Source: Poa pratensis (Eukaryota; Streptophyta; Magnoliopsida; Poales; Poaceae). Taken from it: a stretch of DNA of 64,000 bases. The stretch is taken from positions 54,093,975 through 54,157,974 of the forward strand of contig CAMZMU010000040.1 in assembly GCA_947311845.1 (NCBI GenBank), written 5' to 3'. Below, piece after piece: positions 1 to 11,054 of the stretch. Every line of letters starts with the position of its first letter. Position 1 is the stretch's first letter. A program made the position numbers and the translations under genes. The notes under the pieces are model-generated. The model had not been told where the DNA came from, did no database searches, and saw only the letters and a program-made list of their open reading frames with translations.

Positions 1-276
1 ATAGTAGTACATGTCGTGGGTGAGTGCAGCGTCTAAATGGAGTATATGTTACCAATTGGTCCAGAATTAACTAAAGGGAATACGCGGGAGTGAGTTGGGG
101 CATCGCTGTCTACGGTTATAATGAATGCCTGATGCAGAATTAACTAGCGAGTATTCGCAAAAAAAAAAAAGAGAATTAACTAGCGAGCCACTTGTTAAAC
201 TAACGGTAAATGCGTGTTTGGTCAGAGGGAGTTAGAAACTTAGAACCGAGGAATGGGAATTGGAGCGGTACGGGAT
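1..276. other. Intergenic, no gene seen
   Basis: AT-rich sequence with a short A-run near 160-171. I see no open frame with recognizable protein similarity and no repeat boundary before the CACTA-like start at 277. Confidence 0.5.
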
Positions 277-950
277 CACTACAGAAATCGCAGAATATTG
301 CGATGTCTAACAACCGTAGGCAAACATATGAATACCATCGGCATAGAGCGGTGTTTTGTTTCCCGACTCACATTCTTCCGTCTAATTAAAAAAAATCAAA
401 AAATAGTTAAAAATTTCTAACAATTCTGAAAAGTTTAGTGATGAACATATATAAAGTTCTACATACATGTCACGTTTTGTGATGAAATGATATACGTGGT
501 GCTTTGTGCAAAAAAATAAATCAATGCTCCAAAAAAGATATTTTTAAATCTCATTTTGGCAACATATTTGTTTTTTACGTAGAGAACCACATATGTTATT
601 TCACCACGGAATTTAGCACGTACTTAAAACTTTTATATATGTTAGTTACCAATTTTTTCAGATTTTTTTTACTGTTTGTTTCGATTTATTTAATTGGGCA
701 AGATGATTGGACAACATGATGACGCCTGTCATACCCGTCGACATACTACTAGCACGCTCAGACGAAATGCGAAATGCGCACAGGTGCGCAATATGCCGAC
801 GACCACGGTCGGCAAAAGCCTTTGTTCCCACGGCTTTCTATATGCCGACAGCCGCTCGGAGAATACCGTCGGCGAAAGCACCTATTGTTGACGGCTTTCT
901 ATATGCTGGCGACTTTTTATATGCCGACGGCTTTGTAAAGGCCCTCGCCC
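277..950. mobile_element. Degenerate CACTA-like DNA transposon fragment
   Basis: At 277 the sequence reads CACTACAGAAA, the expected terminus of an En/Spm (CACTA) element. Degenerate subterminal motifs follow (ACCGTAGGCA near 310, ACCATCGGCATAG near 332). A cluster of TATGCCGACGGC-type motifs lies at about 790-935, such as TGCCGACGAC, ACCGTCGGCG and TGCCGACGGC. These are typical of grass CACTA subterminal repeats. I find no matching 3' terminus ending in TAGTG and no transposase frame, so this is a truncated or non-autonomous remnant with an uncertain right edge. Confidence 0.45.
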
Positions 951-2228
951 TGGTTACCCTGGTAAAATTCAGGTGAGATGGGGAATTAGCGAAGAAAAAT
1001 AATCTTACATTGAGCGTGTTGTCCCATGATCGAAGGAACTGAAAAAACGTGAACATTTTCGGCCATGCGTGAAAATATCATCGCTAAGTAAGCATTATAA
1101 ATATACGTATTAGATCGTTACAGAAAGTAGAGGGAGAGACGATGTTTGGTAACGCACTTCAGCGATCAACGCTTACATCTGCGACCATGCTTAACGAGCC
1201 CTCCTCCCCATCTACTAATCAAGAACGGTCGACGACAATTCCATCTCGGTGTACAGAGACATCAGATGCCGCCGGGGGGTGGCTAGATGATGAAGCTTAT
1301 GATGATTGGGCAGGGAGATCTGCGCGTTGCTGATCGATGCTGGTTGTGGTCATGGCGAGCGCCTGTGGGTTTTTCACACGAGGCTAGGAGAGCGGCTGGT
1401 GAGACCGTCATCCACTCGTTACGGCGGACAGGTAAGGAGAGGAACCAGTGGACCTTCTGCTATGTGGCAATCTTGCCTTTGGAGGTGGCGGCTTTGGTGT
1501 GGGAGGAGTTGGCGGTGCGGGCTTTCGCCCACACGCAAGATCCTGGAGATTAGTTTTTTTTGTTGTTTTCTTGCTTATAGAGGGATTTTTCCCTAGCTCA
1601 AAATTCTGTACATAACACTCTATTCTATCTAATCGGACGGCGGATTCGACCGCTTTATCCTCAAAAATTTTTTTTTTGTTCCTCCCGTGAATCAGAATGA
1701 TTCTACGATTTCTGATTTTGCTAGCTTTCCTCCTCACGAGAGATCTATTCCCCCTTCTAATTTTGATTTTCTATTTCACTTTTCAACAGATCAATTCAAT
1801 GAATAGGATCAGGTTCACCTAATCAACGGCAAGCTACTTTCTCTTGACTTGTTATGGCTATGCTTGAGGAACCAATGTACGGGAACTGGCGAAGCGCCGA
1901 AGCTTCTGTGGACATCGGCAAGCCGTTCGTGGTCAGTTGGACGAAGACTAGCGCTTTCGGTAATGAACTACTGATGACGTACGTTTAAACCGGCGAACAA
2001 GAAAACATGCTCTCCAATTCCCCGTACTAATTCCCATCATTGGAGTAATAATCAATTTCCCAAACCTCCCCTAACTAATTCCCTCCTCCAAATTGCCATT
2101 CCTTTTCCGCGAAGTTGCCAACCACGCTGTAAAGAGAATGTGCGAGGACTTGAGGCCTGGCGGCAAGTCTTGATTAAGAAGAGCAAGTTGTGAACGAGCA
2201 GGTCGGTCGCAACTGGACTTCCGTTATC
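951..2228. other. Intergenic, upstream of the NLR gene
   Basis: Short overlapping frames on both strands show no recognizable domain, and the 1140-1560 stretch is moderately GC-rich without convincing codon structure. The part nearest 2228 is the presumed NLR promoter. Nothing else can be supported. Confidence 0.4.
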
Positions 2229-2237
2229 TATATATAC
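2229..2237 (+). promoter_or_regulatory. Probable TATA box of the NLR gene
   Basis: TATATATAC-like sequence about 100 bp before the ATG at 2335. This leaves room for a transcription start near 2260 and a short 5' UTR. The assignment rests only on sequence and spacing. Confidence 0.4.
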
Positions 2238-2334
2238 AGGATCTGAGAGCCTGGGACATGTTCTCAGATCATTCATCCATCCATCCACACGCAAACGCTC
2301 ACGACAAGAGGGAGAGAGAAGCTCGTCGGCGCTG

Positions 2335-3342
2335 ATGGAGGCAACGGCGGTGAGCATCGGCAAGTCCGTGCTGAGTGGCGCAATTGGGTACGCGCAATCC
2401 GCTGTGGCGGAGGAGGTAGCCTTGCAGCTCGGTGTCCAGCGCGATAAGGCCTTCGTCACCGATGAGCTGGAGATGATGCAGTCTTTCCTGCTGGTGGTGC
2501 ACGAGGAGCGGGACGACCACAACAAGGTGATCAAGACCTGGGTGAAGCAGGTCCGCGACGTCGCCTACGATGTCGAGGATGGCCTCCAGGATTTCGTTGT
2601 TCGCCTGCAGAAGCAGAAGCAGTCTTGGTGGCGCATCCCTCGCAGGCCGACGCCATGTGGCCAGCCAGATGAAGGAGCTGCGTGCCAAGGTGGAGGATGT
2701 CAGCCAGAGACGACGGCGCCTCTAAACCTGCCAAAGATTCCGGCCACTCCACCAATGACGCTGCTGCTGCCATGTTCGGCGTCGATGAAGCAAGAAGGAA
2801 CGCCGCCAGGCAGCAGCCTCAGTCAAGATTGGATCTTGCCCAGCTGATCCTCGAAAAGGAAGCCGTGGGCTCCTCAGACCAACTTGGAGTGATCGGAGTG
2901 TGGGGAACAAGTGGCACCATTGGGCATACCTCCATCATTTCGGAGGCCTACGAGAATGAATTTGTCAAGCTCAATTTCCCATGCCGAGCGTGGGTCAGGG
3001 TACAGCGCCCTTTTACCCGAAAGAATTTGTCCAGAGTGTTGTGAAACAGTTTCGAGCAGCCACCGTAGAGGTGGTTGATGTTCTGCTGGAGGAGGCGAAG
3101 TCGGTGCATGAGCTGGCTCATGAGTATGGTGGATGTGTCAGTGAGAAGAGGTACCCGATCTATCCACCGTTGAAGAATGGCACCAGATCAGAACTTGCTT
3201 TCCCAAAAATAAACTTTGGAATCGGATTGTGGTGTCCACGGAGCACGTTGAAGTGGCAAGCATGTGCTCAGGCCAAAAAAGTACGGCGTCAGAGCTCAAG
3301 CAATTGTCTGCCGAGCAGACAATCTACGCTCTCTACCAGCAG
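2335..3342 (+). pseudogene. NLR exon 1: coiled coil plus degenerate first NB-ARC
   Basis: The start MEATAVSIGKSVLSGAIGYA is the usual N terminus of a grass Rx-N coiled-coil domain, followed by a VKQVRDVAYDVEDGLQDF segment (EDVID-like). After a shift near 2645 the reading is QMKELRAKVEDVSQR. A second shift near 2703 gives MFGVDEARR and then VIGVWGTSGTIGHTSI, a P-loop region without the GxGGxGKT core. After a third shift (~3005) come FYPKEFVQSVVKQF and ELAHEYGGCVSEKRY. A fourth (~3163) restores RIVVSTEHVEVASMC and ends LSAEQTIYALYQQ at a CAG|GTACTA donor. The lost P-loop lysine means NB-ARC 1 probably does not bind nucleotide normally. Confidence 0.75.
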
Positions 3343-3586
3343 GTACTACTTCGATATCGGACGCAGCATTTCACAACTATTTATTATTTCGATTTTTTTT
3401 AGCTCAAATATTTCGATTTAGCTAATAGTGCTCAATCGCTTCATCTGCCGTCAAAAAATTGCATAGCGATTCGTGCAAACCTGGAACTTCTTCTTCCTCC
3501 CGGCGACGACGACGTCAAGCCGAGCCGGAGCCACGGTGGATAACTTGGGGGGTGCGGGGTGCGGGGTCACCGGCGCCAGAGAAGAA

Positions 3587-3607
3587 GGGGGGGGGGGGGG
3601 GGGGGGG
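3587..3607 (+). repeat. G21 homopolymer with flanking G-runs
   Basis: Twenty-one consecutive G bases, followed within about 25 bases by G4, G7 and G4 runs separated by single T bases. The tract could form G-quadruplexes on the plus strand. It lies in NLR intron 1 inside a GC-rich segment. Confidence 0.9.
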
Positions 3608-4228
3608 TGGGGTGGGGGGGTGGGGTAGCGGGAAGGTTGGGGCAGGGCAGGGCGGGGCGGCGAGGCGTCGCGACAGCGCGCCGGCCGCGGCGGGGAGGTC
3701 GGTGGTTCGGCCGGCGGTGCCTGCGGGGGAGGGAATCTCGCTGGAGTTGATGAAGACGGTGATGACGTTGCTCGACTGAGAATTTGCTTAATTCTGAGTC
3801 GATTGAGAGAGACCCTTATTATTTCATCTTGCTCAAAATATGGCCTATCAACAACAATTAGGATACATCTATCTTCCATGAGGGTCTAAGAGAGGCACCA
3901 CATTAAGTCAAATTATTTTGTCAGTTGGATTTAGAATTAGCGGTTACGATTTAATTAAAAAAATATTAATTACATCAAAGGGAAGTTTCTTTTTGACACG
4001 GTCTGACATAATAAAACATATTTCAAACAGAGAATACATTCCGTATAGTAATAGCCAAGTCCGTCCATAAAAAGACAATGTAGACTATCAAAACGTAGTT
4101 CAAGAAAAAAATGTGTACACAAGCCCAGCTAGCTAGAATGCTGAAAGAAGGCTTTCGATGGGAAGATTTATTATGATTTAAACTTGTTATGGGATGATAC
4201 TCGGGGTCCATTGAGTCGGAAATTCTTA

Positions 4229-4245
4229 CTCCCTCCGATCCCTTT
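4229..4245 (+). mobile_element. Solo Stowaway MITE terminus
   Basis: CTCCCTCCGATCC after a TA, the typical terminal inverted repeat of grass Stowaway (Tc1/Mariner) MITEs. No partner end is found nearby, so the element is truncated. Confidence 0.5.
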
Positions 4246-4352
4246 TGATTGTGGTGGACACACGTAGCTAGTTCAGTACAGGTACGACAGACATGGTGTA
4301 CAACTCGCGACAACTAATTCCGATCGGAAGTATAGTATCTTTTGTAGTGTCG

Positions 4353-4374
4353 TCCACGGAGCACGTTGAAGTGG
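4353..4374 (+). repeat. 22-bp copy of NLR exon 1 sequence inside intron 1
   Basis: Bases 4353-4374 are identical to 3235-3256, the part of exon 1 encoding STEHVEV of the first NB-ARC. The flanks differ. This looks like a small captured or filler fragment, or the remnant of a longer duplicated piece. It lies about 120 bases after a truncated Stowaway end. Confidence 0.75.
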
Positions 4375-4745
4375 AACCCCAACCTGTGAGTTTAGCATCC
4401 ATCGGGCGACCGGCAAGACGAGCCCGCCATGCTCTTTCCCCTGCACCCTCGGTCTGTTCACGTCGCCGCCCGGCTCGTGTTGCAGGCCGGCAGCTCGGTA
4501 CTCATCTGCCAAGCAAGATCGATCCATCTACTCTCTCCTTTGCTTGTGTCGCCGTGCTCAATTGGAAGAGATACGCTGGAGTGCTCAATCGATCGAGCGG
4601 CTGCGGCTCACGCAGCTGCAGACCACGGCCGCGAGGCGACGGCAATGCGCTGCAGGCTTCGTACTACAATCATCTGCACCAGTTCCGGCGGCCGGTAGAG
4701 AGACGCGACACAGAGGCCACGCTAAATTGCTGATGTATACTAGTA

Positions 4746-4868
4746 CTCCCTCCGATCCATATTAATGGACTCAACTTTATCTAGATACGGATGTATCTAG
4801 TTAAGTGTTTAGACTAGATGCATCCGTATCTAGACAATGTTGAGACCATTAATATGGATCGGAGGGAG
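4746..4868. mobile_element. Stowaway MITE, complete
   Basis: The 123-bp element starts CTCCCTCCGATCCATATTAA and ends with its near-perfect inverted complement, between TA dinucleotides at 4744-4745 and 4869-4870. The interior is also palindromic around ATACGGATGTATCTAG, giving a full hairpin. It is non-coding and sits in NLR intron 1. Confidence 0.9.
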
Positions 4869-5273
4869 TACTAGCTTTGGACTCATCCACGTACTAGCTA
4901 GCAGCAAGTTCAGAACGTTGGTTTGATTCAGCTAGCAACAAATCCAAAACAAAGAAGCTGTTGGTTTGATTCAGCTATACATGCTCAAGTTCAGAACACA
5001 GCCACGAAAAGAACAAAGGCAGCCCAAGAAAAGCAGCAAGTTCAGAACGCAACAACAAACGCAGGTAGCAAGTTCACAACACATCCATCGTAAACCTGAA
5101 CTGCGGCCGCTCGCGGGAGGACGGGACGTTCGACTCCGCGACGGAGGCGACACGCTCATGCCAGCACTCCAGAAAGGTCATGAGGAGCAGCAGAATCTCG
5201 ATGACCGAATCCAGCCAGCTCGTTCGAACCAAATACGGGCAGCAGGTCAGCTAGCTCGTTCCTACGAAGCCCC

Positions 5274-5579
5274 TGTCGGAAATAATCCAAAATTGTCTAG
5301 TTAAGTTTGTGTCAAATTAGGTAAGGTATAGGTCGGTTAGGAAGTTTCCATCTGTTGCATGTTTCCTAGTACGAGCAGGTTTAGGAGTTCAACGTGGAGT
5401 CTACTAGCTACGGCTTGGTCGTGTATATATACACGAGGTGCTGCGTGAGTTGTAAAAAAAGACATTGAGAGAAATAAAGAGAAAAAACAAAGGGCACGAT
5501 ATGAGCCCTTGGCGATAAATTTGTCCGTGTGTGTTTGTGATACTTTGATGTGATTCGATCCTGTGGGCGAAACCCAACA
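5274..5579 (+). repeat. 5' LTR of the small retrotransposon
   Basis: Begins TGTCGGAAATAATCC and ends CCCAACA. A TATATATAC promoter-like box lies near 5423. Relative to the 3' LTR it lacks the roughly 68-bp block between AGGTAAG and GTATAGGTCGG. Confidence 0.88.
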
Positions 5580-6266
5580 ATTGGTATCAGAGCGAGGTCG
5601 AAGATTTGAAGCCACGCTTGCCCCGGGGAGGCGACCCGTAATAGCGCCTCGGGGCGGGCGATCGTCGTTCGGCGGAGCGACACAGAGGAGACGGCGGGGA
5701 GATGTCGTCGGCAAGGGAGCAGAGGCGGATGATCGTTGGTGAGAGCGGTGGGGCCGAGGTGCGGTATCGGCTAATCTAGCCAAGATCATCATCAGGGGGA
5801 GTATAGGATGAGGTCGTCAAGGTGTGCGCATGAGTTCTTGCAAGATGCGTTCAAGAGCTTGTGGGTTGTGATGTTTTCTGCGGCAGTTGTGTTACTGGCG
5901 GGGAAAATTGTGTGGAGGAGCGAGCGGAAAAAGGATATTGTGTCCTTGCGGTTTCCCTCGTGATCGAAGTTCCAGCGAGTTCGTATATGGAAGTTGCGGT
6001 GCCCGTATACGGCGAGTTGTGTGGCCACTGGACCAGTGGGAATTGCTGCGAGATCGTGCGTTCGATCTTGGGCATAGTTAAACAAGTTCTGGCGAGTTCA
6101 TGTACAGAAAGATGTGTTGCGCGTACATGACGAGTTGTGTTGCCGCCGGACCGGAAGTGTTGTTCGGTAAGATACGTCACCAACAACAAAGAGAAGATGT
6201 GAGGATAAGGTGTGGAGTTGTGTCCAAGTGCTGGTCTGCGGGCGTTCGTTACAGTTGAAGCGCGTC

Positions 6267-6370
6267 ATAATCGAGGAACTCCAGTGAGGTGTATCTCTAA
6301 GGGGCGAAGACGTGAGACGTCACGATCGAGGTGCTCCAATGAAGGTGCATCTCCAAGGGGCGAAGACGTG
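6267..6370 (+). repeat. Two tandem ~52-bp units inside the small retrotransposon
   Basis: 6267-6318 and 6319-6370 share ATCGAGG..CTCCA and the 3' part AAGGGGCGAAGACGTG. They are non-coding. The preceding 5960-6170 stretch also holds two related segments around GGCGAGTTGTGT / GACGAGTTGTGT. Confidence 0.7.
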
Positions 6371-6625
6371 GGCGGAGACAAGATGGCGGGTGGCTATCTG
6401 CGTGTCTCAACAAGAAGACGAATACCAACGTGAAGATGGATACTGACCGGTTAAGATGTGTTCCCGCATGAGACTATGTGTTTAGTCTGCATGTGGCACG
6501 CTAAGACGCGAACGTGGGCTGGTAATCCGGAGAACGCGTTGAGTTGAGTCGTCGAGTTGTGAAGCTGCATTGAGTCAAGACCACGAAAAGCACGAGGAGA
6601 TGACAAGTTTGGATTAGGGGGAGAA

Positions 6626-6999
6626 TGTTGGAAATAATCCAAAATTGTCTAGTTAAGTTTGTGTCAAATTAGGTAAGTGCATGCCCGTGAATTAGCTAGG
6701 TGTCTTGGATGCCATATACGTGAGTGGGTTTCCAAGTAGTACTAGTATAGGTCGGTTAGGAAGTTTCCATGTGTTGCATGTTTCCTAGTACGAGCAGGTT
6801 TAGGAGTTCAACGTGGAGTCTACTAGCTACGGCTTGGTCGTGTATATATACACGAGGTGCTGCGTGAGTTGTAAAAAAAGACATTGAGAGAAATAAAGAG
6901 AAAAAAACAAAGGGCACGATATGAGCCCTTGGCGATAAATTTGTCCGTGTGTGTTTGTGATACTTTGATGTGATTCGATTCTGTGGGCGAAACCCAACC
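6626..6999 (+). repeat. 3' LTR of the small retrotransposon
   Basis: Starts TGTTGGAAATAATCC right after the purine tract and ends CCCAACC (final A changed to C). A TATATATAC box lies near 6843. It retains the ~68-bp block missing from the 5' LTR. Confidence 0.88.
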
Positions 7000-7203
7000 G
7001 CCCCGGCGGCCGATGGATTCCATTGCAGTTTACGAAGCTAGCTAGCTCATTCCAGCCAGCAGCTCAGCTAGCTCGTTCGTACGAACCACCCCGGCTCGTC
7101 GAGTGCATCTGAGCACGAGCTGGGACTCCCGTCATCACCACGCTTGGCTGGTCGCCGGCTCGAGCGAGCTCGTCGCGGGAGTAGCGTAAGCCGCGGTAGT
7201 TCA

Positions 7204-7462
7204 TCCCCTTGCGTGTTCTAGCTCTAATCCTTCCGGTTTCGGATGTAGTCGATGACGGCGCACCTTCAGGACATGACGGATTGGCTTGAAAAAGCGAGGG
7301 CTGACGGGGACGGCAACACCGCGGGCCCGGCCGTAGGAGGAAGACGACCTTGTCGGTGATGATTCCTTGCGTTCTATCTCGAATCCTTCCGGTTCCGGAC
7401 ATATTCGACGATGCCGCACCTCCAGGACATGACGGCTTGGCTTGGAGAAGCGCGGACGATGA
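7204..7462. repeat. Imperfect tandem duplication, ~157-bp period
   Basis: Two related copies (about 7204-7300 and 7365-7462) share AATCCTTCCGGTT.CGGA, CAGGACATGACGG and TTGGCTTG.A.AAGCG. A minus-strand frame spans both, but the predicted product has no recognizable domain. It is probably transposon-derived sequence within NLR intron 1. Confidence 0.6.
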
Positions 7463-8429
7463 CACTATGCGTCCGGCCGTAGGTTGAAGACGAGGTCGTC
7501 GCGGCGGTTTCCGTGCTCCTCCGGGTGCCGTTCTTGCAGGGGACGAAGGAGGTCGACGGTGCGGTCCTTCTTGCACGAAAGGCGAGCGGGATATGGCCTG
7601 GACCTCCTCCATCTTCATGTGCAGCAACGGCGGCGGGCTATGAGGAATATGCATCGAGCAAGAAGAGGAAAAAGAACTTGTGGGCCAGCCACACATGGAG
7701 CTGTGACCGGACATGTCTGGCACTGAACATGTTTTTGGTGCAGACCACCTTGGGGTGCCGCTGTGGGCATTTTTTTTTTGTCCGCGACACCCTAAATAAG
7801 ATTTGGATGGTCCTTGGAGGGTGCGGGTGGAAATGCTCTTAAAAGGTTCGAGAGCAGGTCTTTGCAGCTATACAAAGCGTGGACATTTCACTGGCGCCCG
7901 GACCGACCGGCGCCTTTGGTGTGGAGGCACAACGGCGGTCTGTCCCGCAGCTCTCACCGTAGTTGCACGTCTAGCCCGCCGGCGTGGCCGTCGACGGGGT
8001 TCTTTCCTTTTATCGAAATGGAATCTTAGAACACAATGTGATACGACGAGATAGATCTGTGCCTCTGTCCAAAGACGGAACTGACCTAGTTCGTTCGGTG
8101 AAGGAGAAGTTGGACGACGCGTAGCTCCACTAGGTCCAGTTTGACAAATTAACCAATAATAATGCAGGGCATGTGCTTCGGTGCACCCCTCCCCCAGATT
8201 CAAAAGGGCATTATCGACTTTTCCCATTAAATAATTGTTTCAATTCTTTAATTAGGCCGGACCACCAAGCCCATATCTAAGCCATGTATATGCCGTAGCG
8301 CGCGTGCTACACGTCGGTCGGGTGAAAAAAAATCGGTTGTTCCAGCAACCGTTCATAATCCACATCACAATAACTAGAGGCTTCAACATAGACATCCACG
8401 TGCCATGATCTGGTCCCTCCTGAAAGGGT

Positions 8430-8835
8430 TGTAAAGTGTCTATGCCGACGGCCTTAGACTAGAGAGTATTTAGCTTGGCATCAACATGTGCACCCGTGAA
8501 CGTTGGTATCTCGTTTACTTCATCGACAACTTTTTTTCTTTTCTGAAGTGCGTTTTGTCTTCTCTGAATGGACGGTCTTCTTCAACAAAAGGAAATTCAT
8601 TGGACAAATAACTATATTTTCATAATCTATCACGTGCACTTCATGATTTGTTCGACTCGTGCATGTTTCGCCGCATAACATAAGTTGCAGGGTGGTTAGC
8701 CCATACTGCTAGAAATGCTTCAAAGCAAGCTTGGCTACAAGTGTACTGGGCCTTGACTGCCAGTAGTTGCGAGATGGAATCCAACTGAGATTTTTTTGCA
8801 CCCTTATAAAGAGGTTTGTTTGCCGAGGCCATCAT
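8430..8835 (-). mobile_element. CACTA TNP2-type transposase debris
   Basis: On the minus strand 8641-8835 reads ANKPLYKGAKKSQLDSIS and then LLAVKAQYTCSQACFEAFL. This resembles the segment that precedes the transposase domain in plant En/Spm TNP2 proteins, where the family has PLYxGAKxSxLxAxxxLL. Stops and shifts follow directly. A CTATGCCGACGGCC motif, typical of CACTA subterminal repeats, lies at about 8443. The piece is short, so the assignment is tentative. Confidence 0.4.
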
Positions 8836-9392
8836 ATTAAGGAAGGCCCTTCCGGTTTCCCCGAGTTCCTTCTCTAAAGGTGGTGAATGTGACGTTTATG
8901 CACAACGGAGGTCATCTAGCATTTTTCTAACCTCATCATCCTCATCACCATCAATGCGCTGCCGCATCACCTCATCTCTAGGACGTTCCTGCTCGCCATG
9001 CAATTGTTCATGATGTTGCTAGTGTTGCTAGTGTTCATGATGTTGCTAGTGTTCATTATTCGCACTAGTACGACCACAGTACATCCACTCACGATCAGCC
9101 ATGCAATTGTTCATGATGTTGCTAGTGTTGTAGCTGGTTATGCCATGCGGAGCGGCCATGCAATAACATTGTGTTCTCTTGTAGTACTAAAAAACTTATA
9201 TATGATTCATGAACAATTTGTGTTCATGTTCCAAGTTGTACACATTCCATTCGAGCTTGATTTAGTATTTTTTGGTTAATTGGGACATTAGTATTCCTCT
9301 GTAGCAATAGGACATGCGCTAAGATGATTCATCAATATTTTTTTAGTTATTCATCATAAATAGTTTATCTAACTACACTTGTTTGTGTTCAG

Positions 9393-10124
9393 AGTTCTCA
9401 AGACGTTAAATACCCATCCAAGCCCGCTGCATCTAGCTCAATGTTACCCTACACCGCTGAGAATGAGATACAAACAGAGCAATCTAATACTGATGTTGAT
9501 GGAAAGTTGATAGTGCAAGAGAGGCTCACCCGCACCAAGACAATGCCAGCTGTTCTGGAGGAATTTCAGCTTATTGGGCGAGAGAAAGAGAAATCGGATA
9601 TTATTGGACTAATCCTGGAAGAAGCTAGTACCCAACAATTTCAGCCGATCGTGGTATGGGGAATGGGTGGTCTTGGAAAAACCACTCTAATCAAAGATGT
9701 TTACCAGACGAAAGAGGTCAGCGACATGTTTGTGAAACATGCTTTCATCACGGTCTTGCGGCCTTTCAAGCTTGAGGAGCTCCTTAGGAACTTGGCAGAA
9801 CAACTAGATGCAAGGAAGGAGGCCATGGACTTTGCAGGCGACGCCCCAAAAAATATAGCTTCAATGGGAGTTGAAGAGTTGACTGAAGTGTTCGGTAGGC
9901 TTTCACAAGGAAAGAGTTGCTTGATTGTTCTCGATAACCTCTCATCTACCGCAGAATGGGATAAAATATTGCAGAGTTTACTTGCAATGCGAAATCCAAG
10001 ATTGATCATTGTGATCACCACAAGACGAGAGGATATTGCTAAGTATTGTTGTAAAAAACAAAAGTGCATACGCTCGCTCAACGGTCTAGAAGAAAAGGAC
10101 GCACGTAACCTCTTCACAAAAAAG
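9393..10124 (+). CDS. NLR exon 2: canonical second NB-ARC
   Basis: An open 732-base exon between acceptor TTCAG (9391-9392) and donor AAG|GTACTG. It carries the P-loop GMGGLGKTT at about 9660-9686, RNBS-A-like FVKHAFITVLRPF, kinase-2 SCLIVLDNLSS and RNBS-B LIIVITTRREDIAKYC. The kinase-2 motif reads LDN where most relatives have LDD. In plant NLRs this ATP/ADP-binding module switches the receptor between resting and active states. The exon has no internal stop. Confidence 0.85.
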
Positions 10125-10929
10125 GTACTGAAAGAGTATACTCATATTGCTATATTCAATTTATCTTGCAAGTAATATTATTCACTGTAATCAATTCAGA
10201 TTTCAGTTTAGGGTCATTCCAGATTAGCATGTTGTTATCCAAACACTAACAACCCTATACGGAAGATCAGAAACTTCAAAGTGGGTCACAGTAAAATAAG
10301 ATTAGGCCAAATTGCAACAATGACCCATGTTGTAACTTGTAAGGCCATCAAATAGGAATGATATACTTAAGACTGTTTCAACAGTCAAACCAAAAAAAAC
10401 TTATTACATCACCCATAGCCCATGTTACCGCAAGTTAGGATTAGCAACAAGCTGACAATATATCATTGCTTCTCTATTTTCTGTCAAATTATGTAGGAAC
10501 ACGGGTTTAAATGTATCATGTAACTTAAATAAGCTCCATTTCTATGTTTTTTAAATCGGAATACTATTGTCGTTCTTTCCCAAACAGATTCAAATGAATA
10601 CGGTACTAGACGAGTATTTCTCTTTACCTTTTTATAAACTTTGTGAAACTGCTATTAAAAAATACTAAAAATTGCATGCAAGTAGAAGGACAGAAACGTC
10701 TCTCTAAGAAACGTGTACACTAAGGAGAGTGGTGGTTTGCAACCCGAGCTACATAGAGCTCGTTTTTTGAAAATTCAAAATTGGCATTTTTAGTTTCCCA
10801 AAATCGCGAAACAAATCACATATGTAGATAGTTTCAAGATCTACAAGCGTGTAAAATTGCAAATCGAAATTCGTTGTACTGTGGTCAGGGCAAAAATGAC
10901 AAATGGGTAGATATGGATGGTAAATAGTA

Positions 10930-11052
10930 CTCCCTCCGTTCCAAATTAGATGACTTTAATTTGTACAAAAGTGGATGTATCTAGACATGTTACAAGTCTA
11001 GGTACATCCACTTTTGTACAAATAGAAGTCATCTAATATGGAACGGAGGGAG
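10930..11052. mobile_element. Stowaway MITE, first of a pair
   Basis: Starts CTCCCTCCGTTCCAAATTAG and ends CTAATATGGAACGGAGGGAG, with TA at 10928-10929 and 11053-11054. The interior is palindromic around a GTGGATGTATCTAGACATG / GTACATCCAC centre. Confidence 0.92.
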
Positions 11053-11054
11053 TA

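Larger units (their letters stand above)
5274..6999 (+). mobile_element. Small non-autonomous LTR retrotransposon, complete
   Basis: 5' LTR 5274-5579 (306 bp) and 3' LTR 6626-6999 (374 bp) flank a 1,046-bp interior. The 5-bp TSD GCCCC is perfect (5269-5273 and 7000-7004). A primer-binding site TGGTATCAGAGC, complementary to initiator tRNA-Met, starts at 5582, and a purine tract (GGATTAGGGGGAGAA) precedes the 3' LTR. There is no gag or pol frame, so mobility would need helper proteins, probably from a Copia relative given the PBS and the TGTTGGAAATA end. The 5' LTR lacks about 68 bp present in the 3' LTR; a few other differences imply a moderately recent insertion. Confidence 0.9.
3343..9392 (+). 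other. NLR intron 1, filled with transposable elements
   Basis: About 6.05 kb between donor GTACTA (3343) and acceptor TTCAG (9391-9392). It contains a GC-rich block with a G21 run (3480-3780), a truncated MITE end near 4229, a short copy of exon-1 sequence (4353-4374), a complete Stowaway (4746-4868), an LTR retrotransposon (5274-6999), a duplicated GC-rich stretch (7204-7462) and CACTA transposase debris (8430-8835). No additional coding exon was recognized. Confidence 0.6.

Noticed and set aside
1142..1596. Short plus-strand frames near the left end
   Set aside because: Overlapping frames with no similarity, no splice support and no promoter context.
7826..7842. GGGTGGAAATGCTCTTA as a Harbinger-type terminal repeat
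   Set aside because: No inverted partner or target duplication was found, so an element cannot be delimited.
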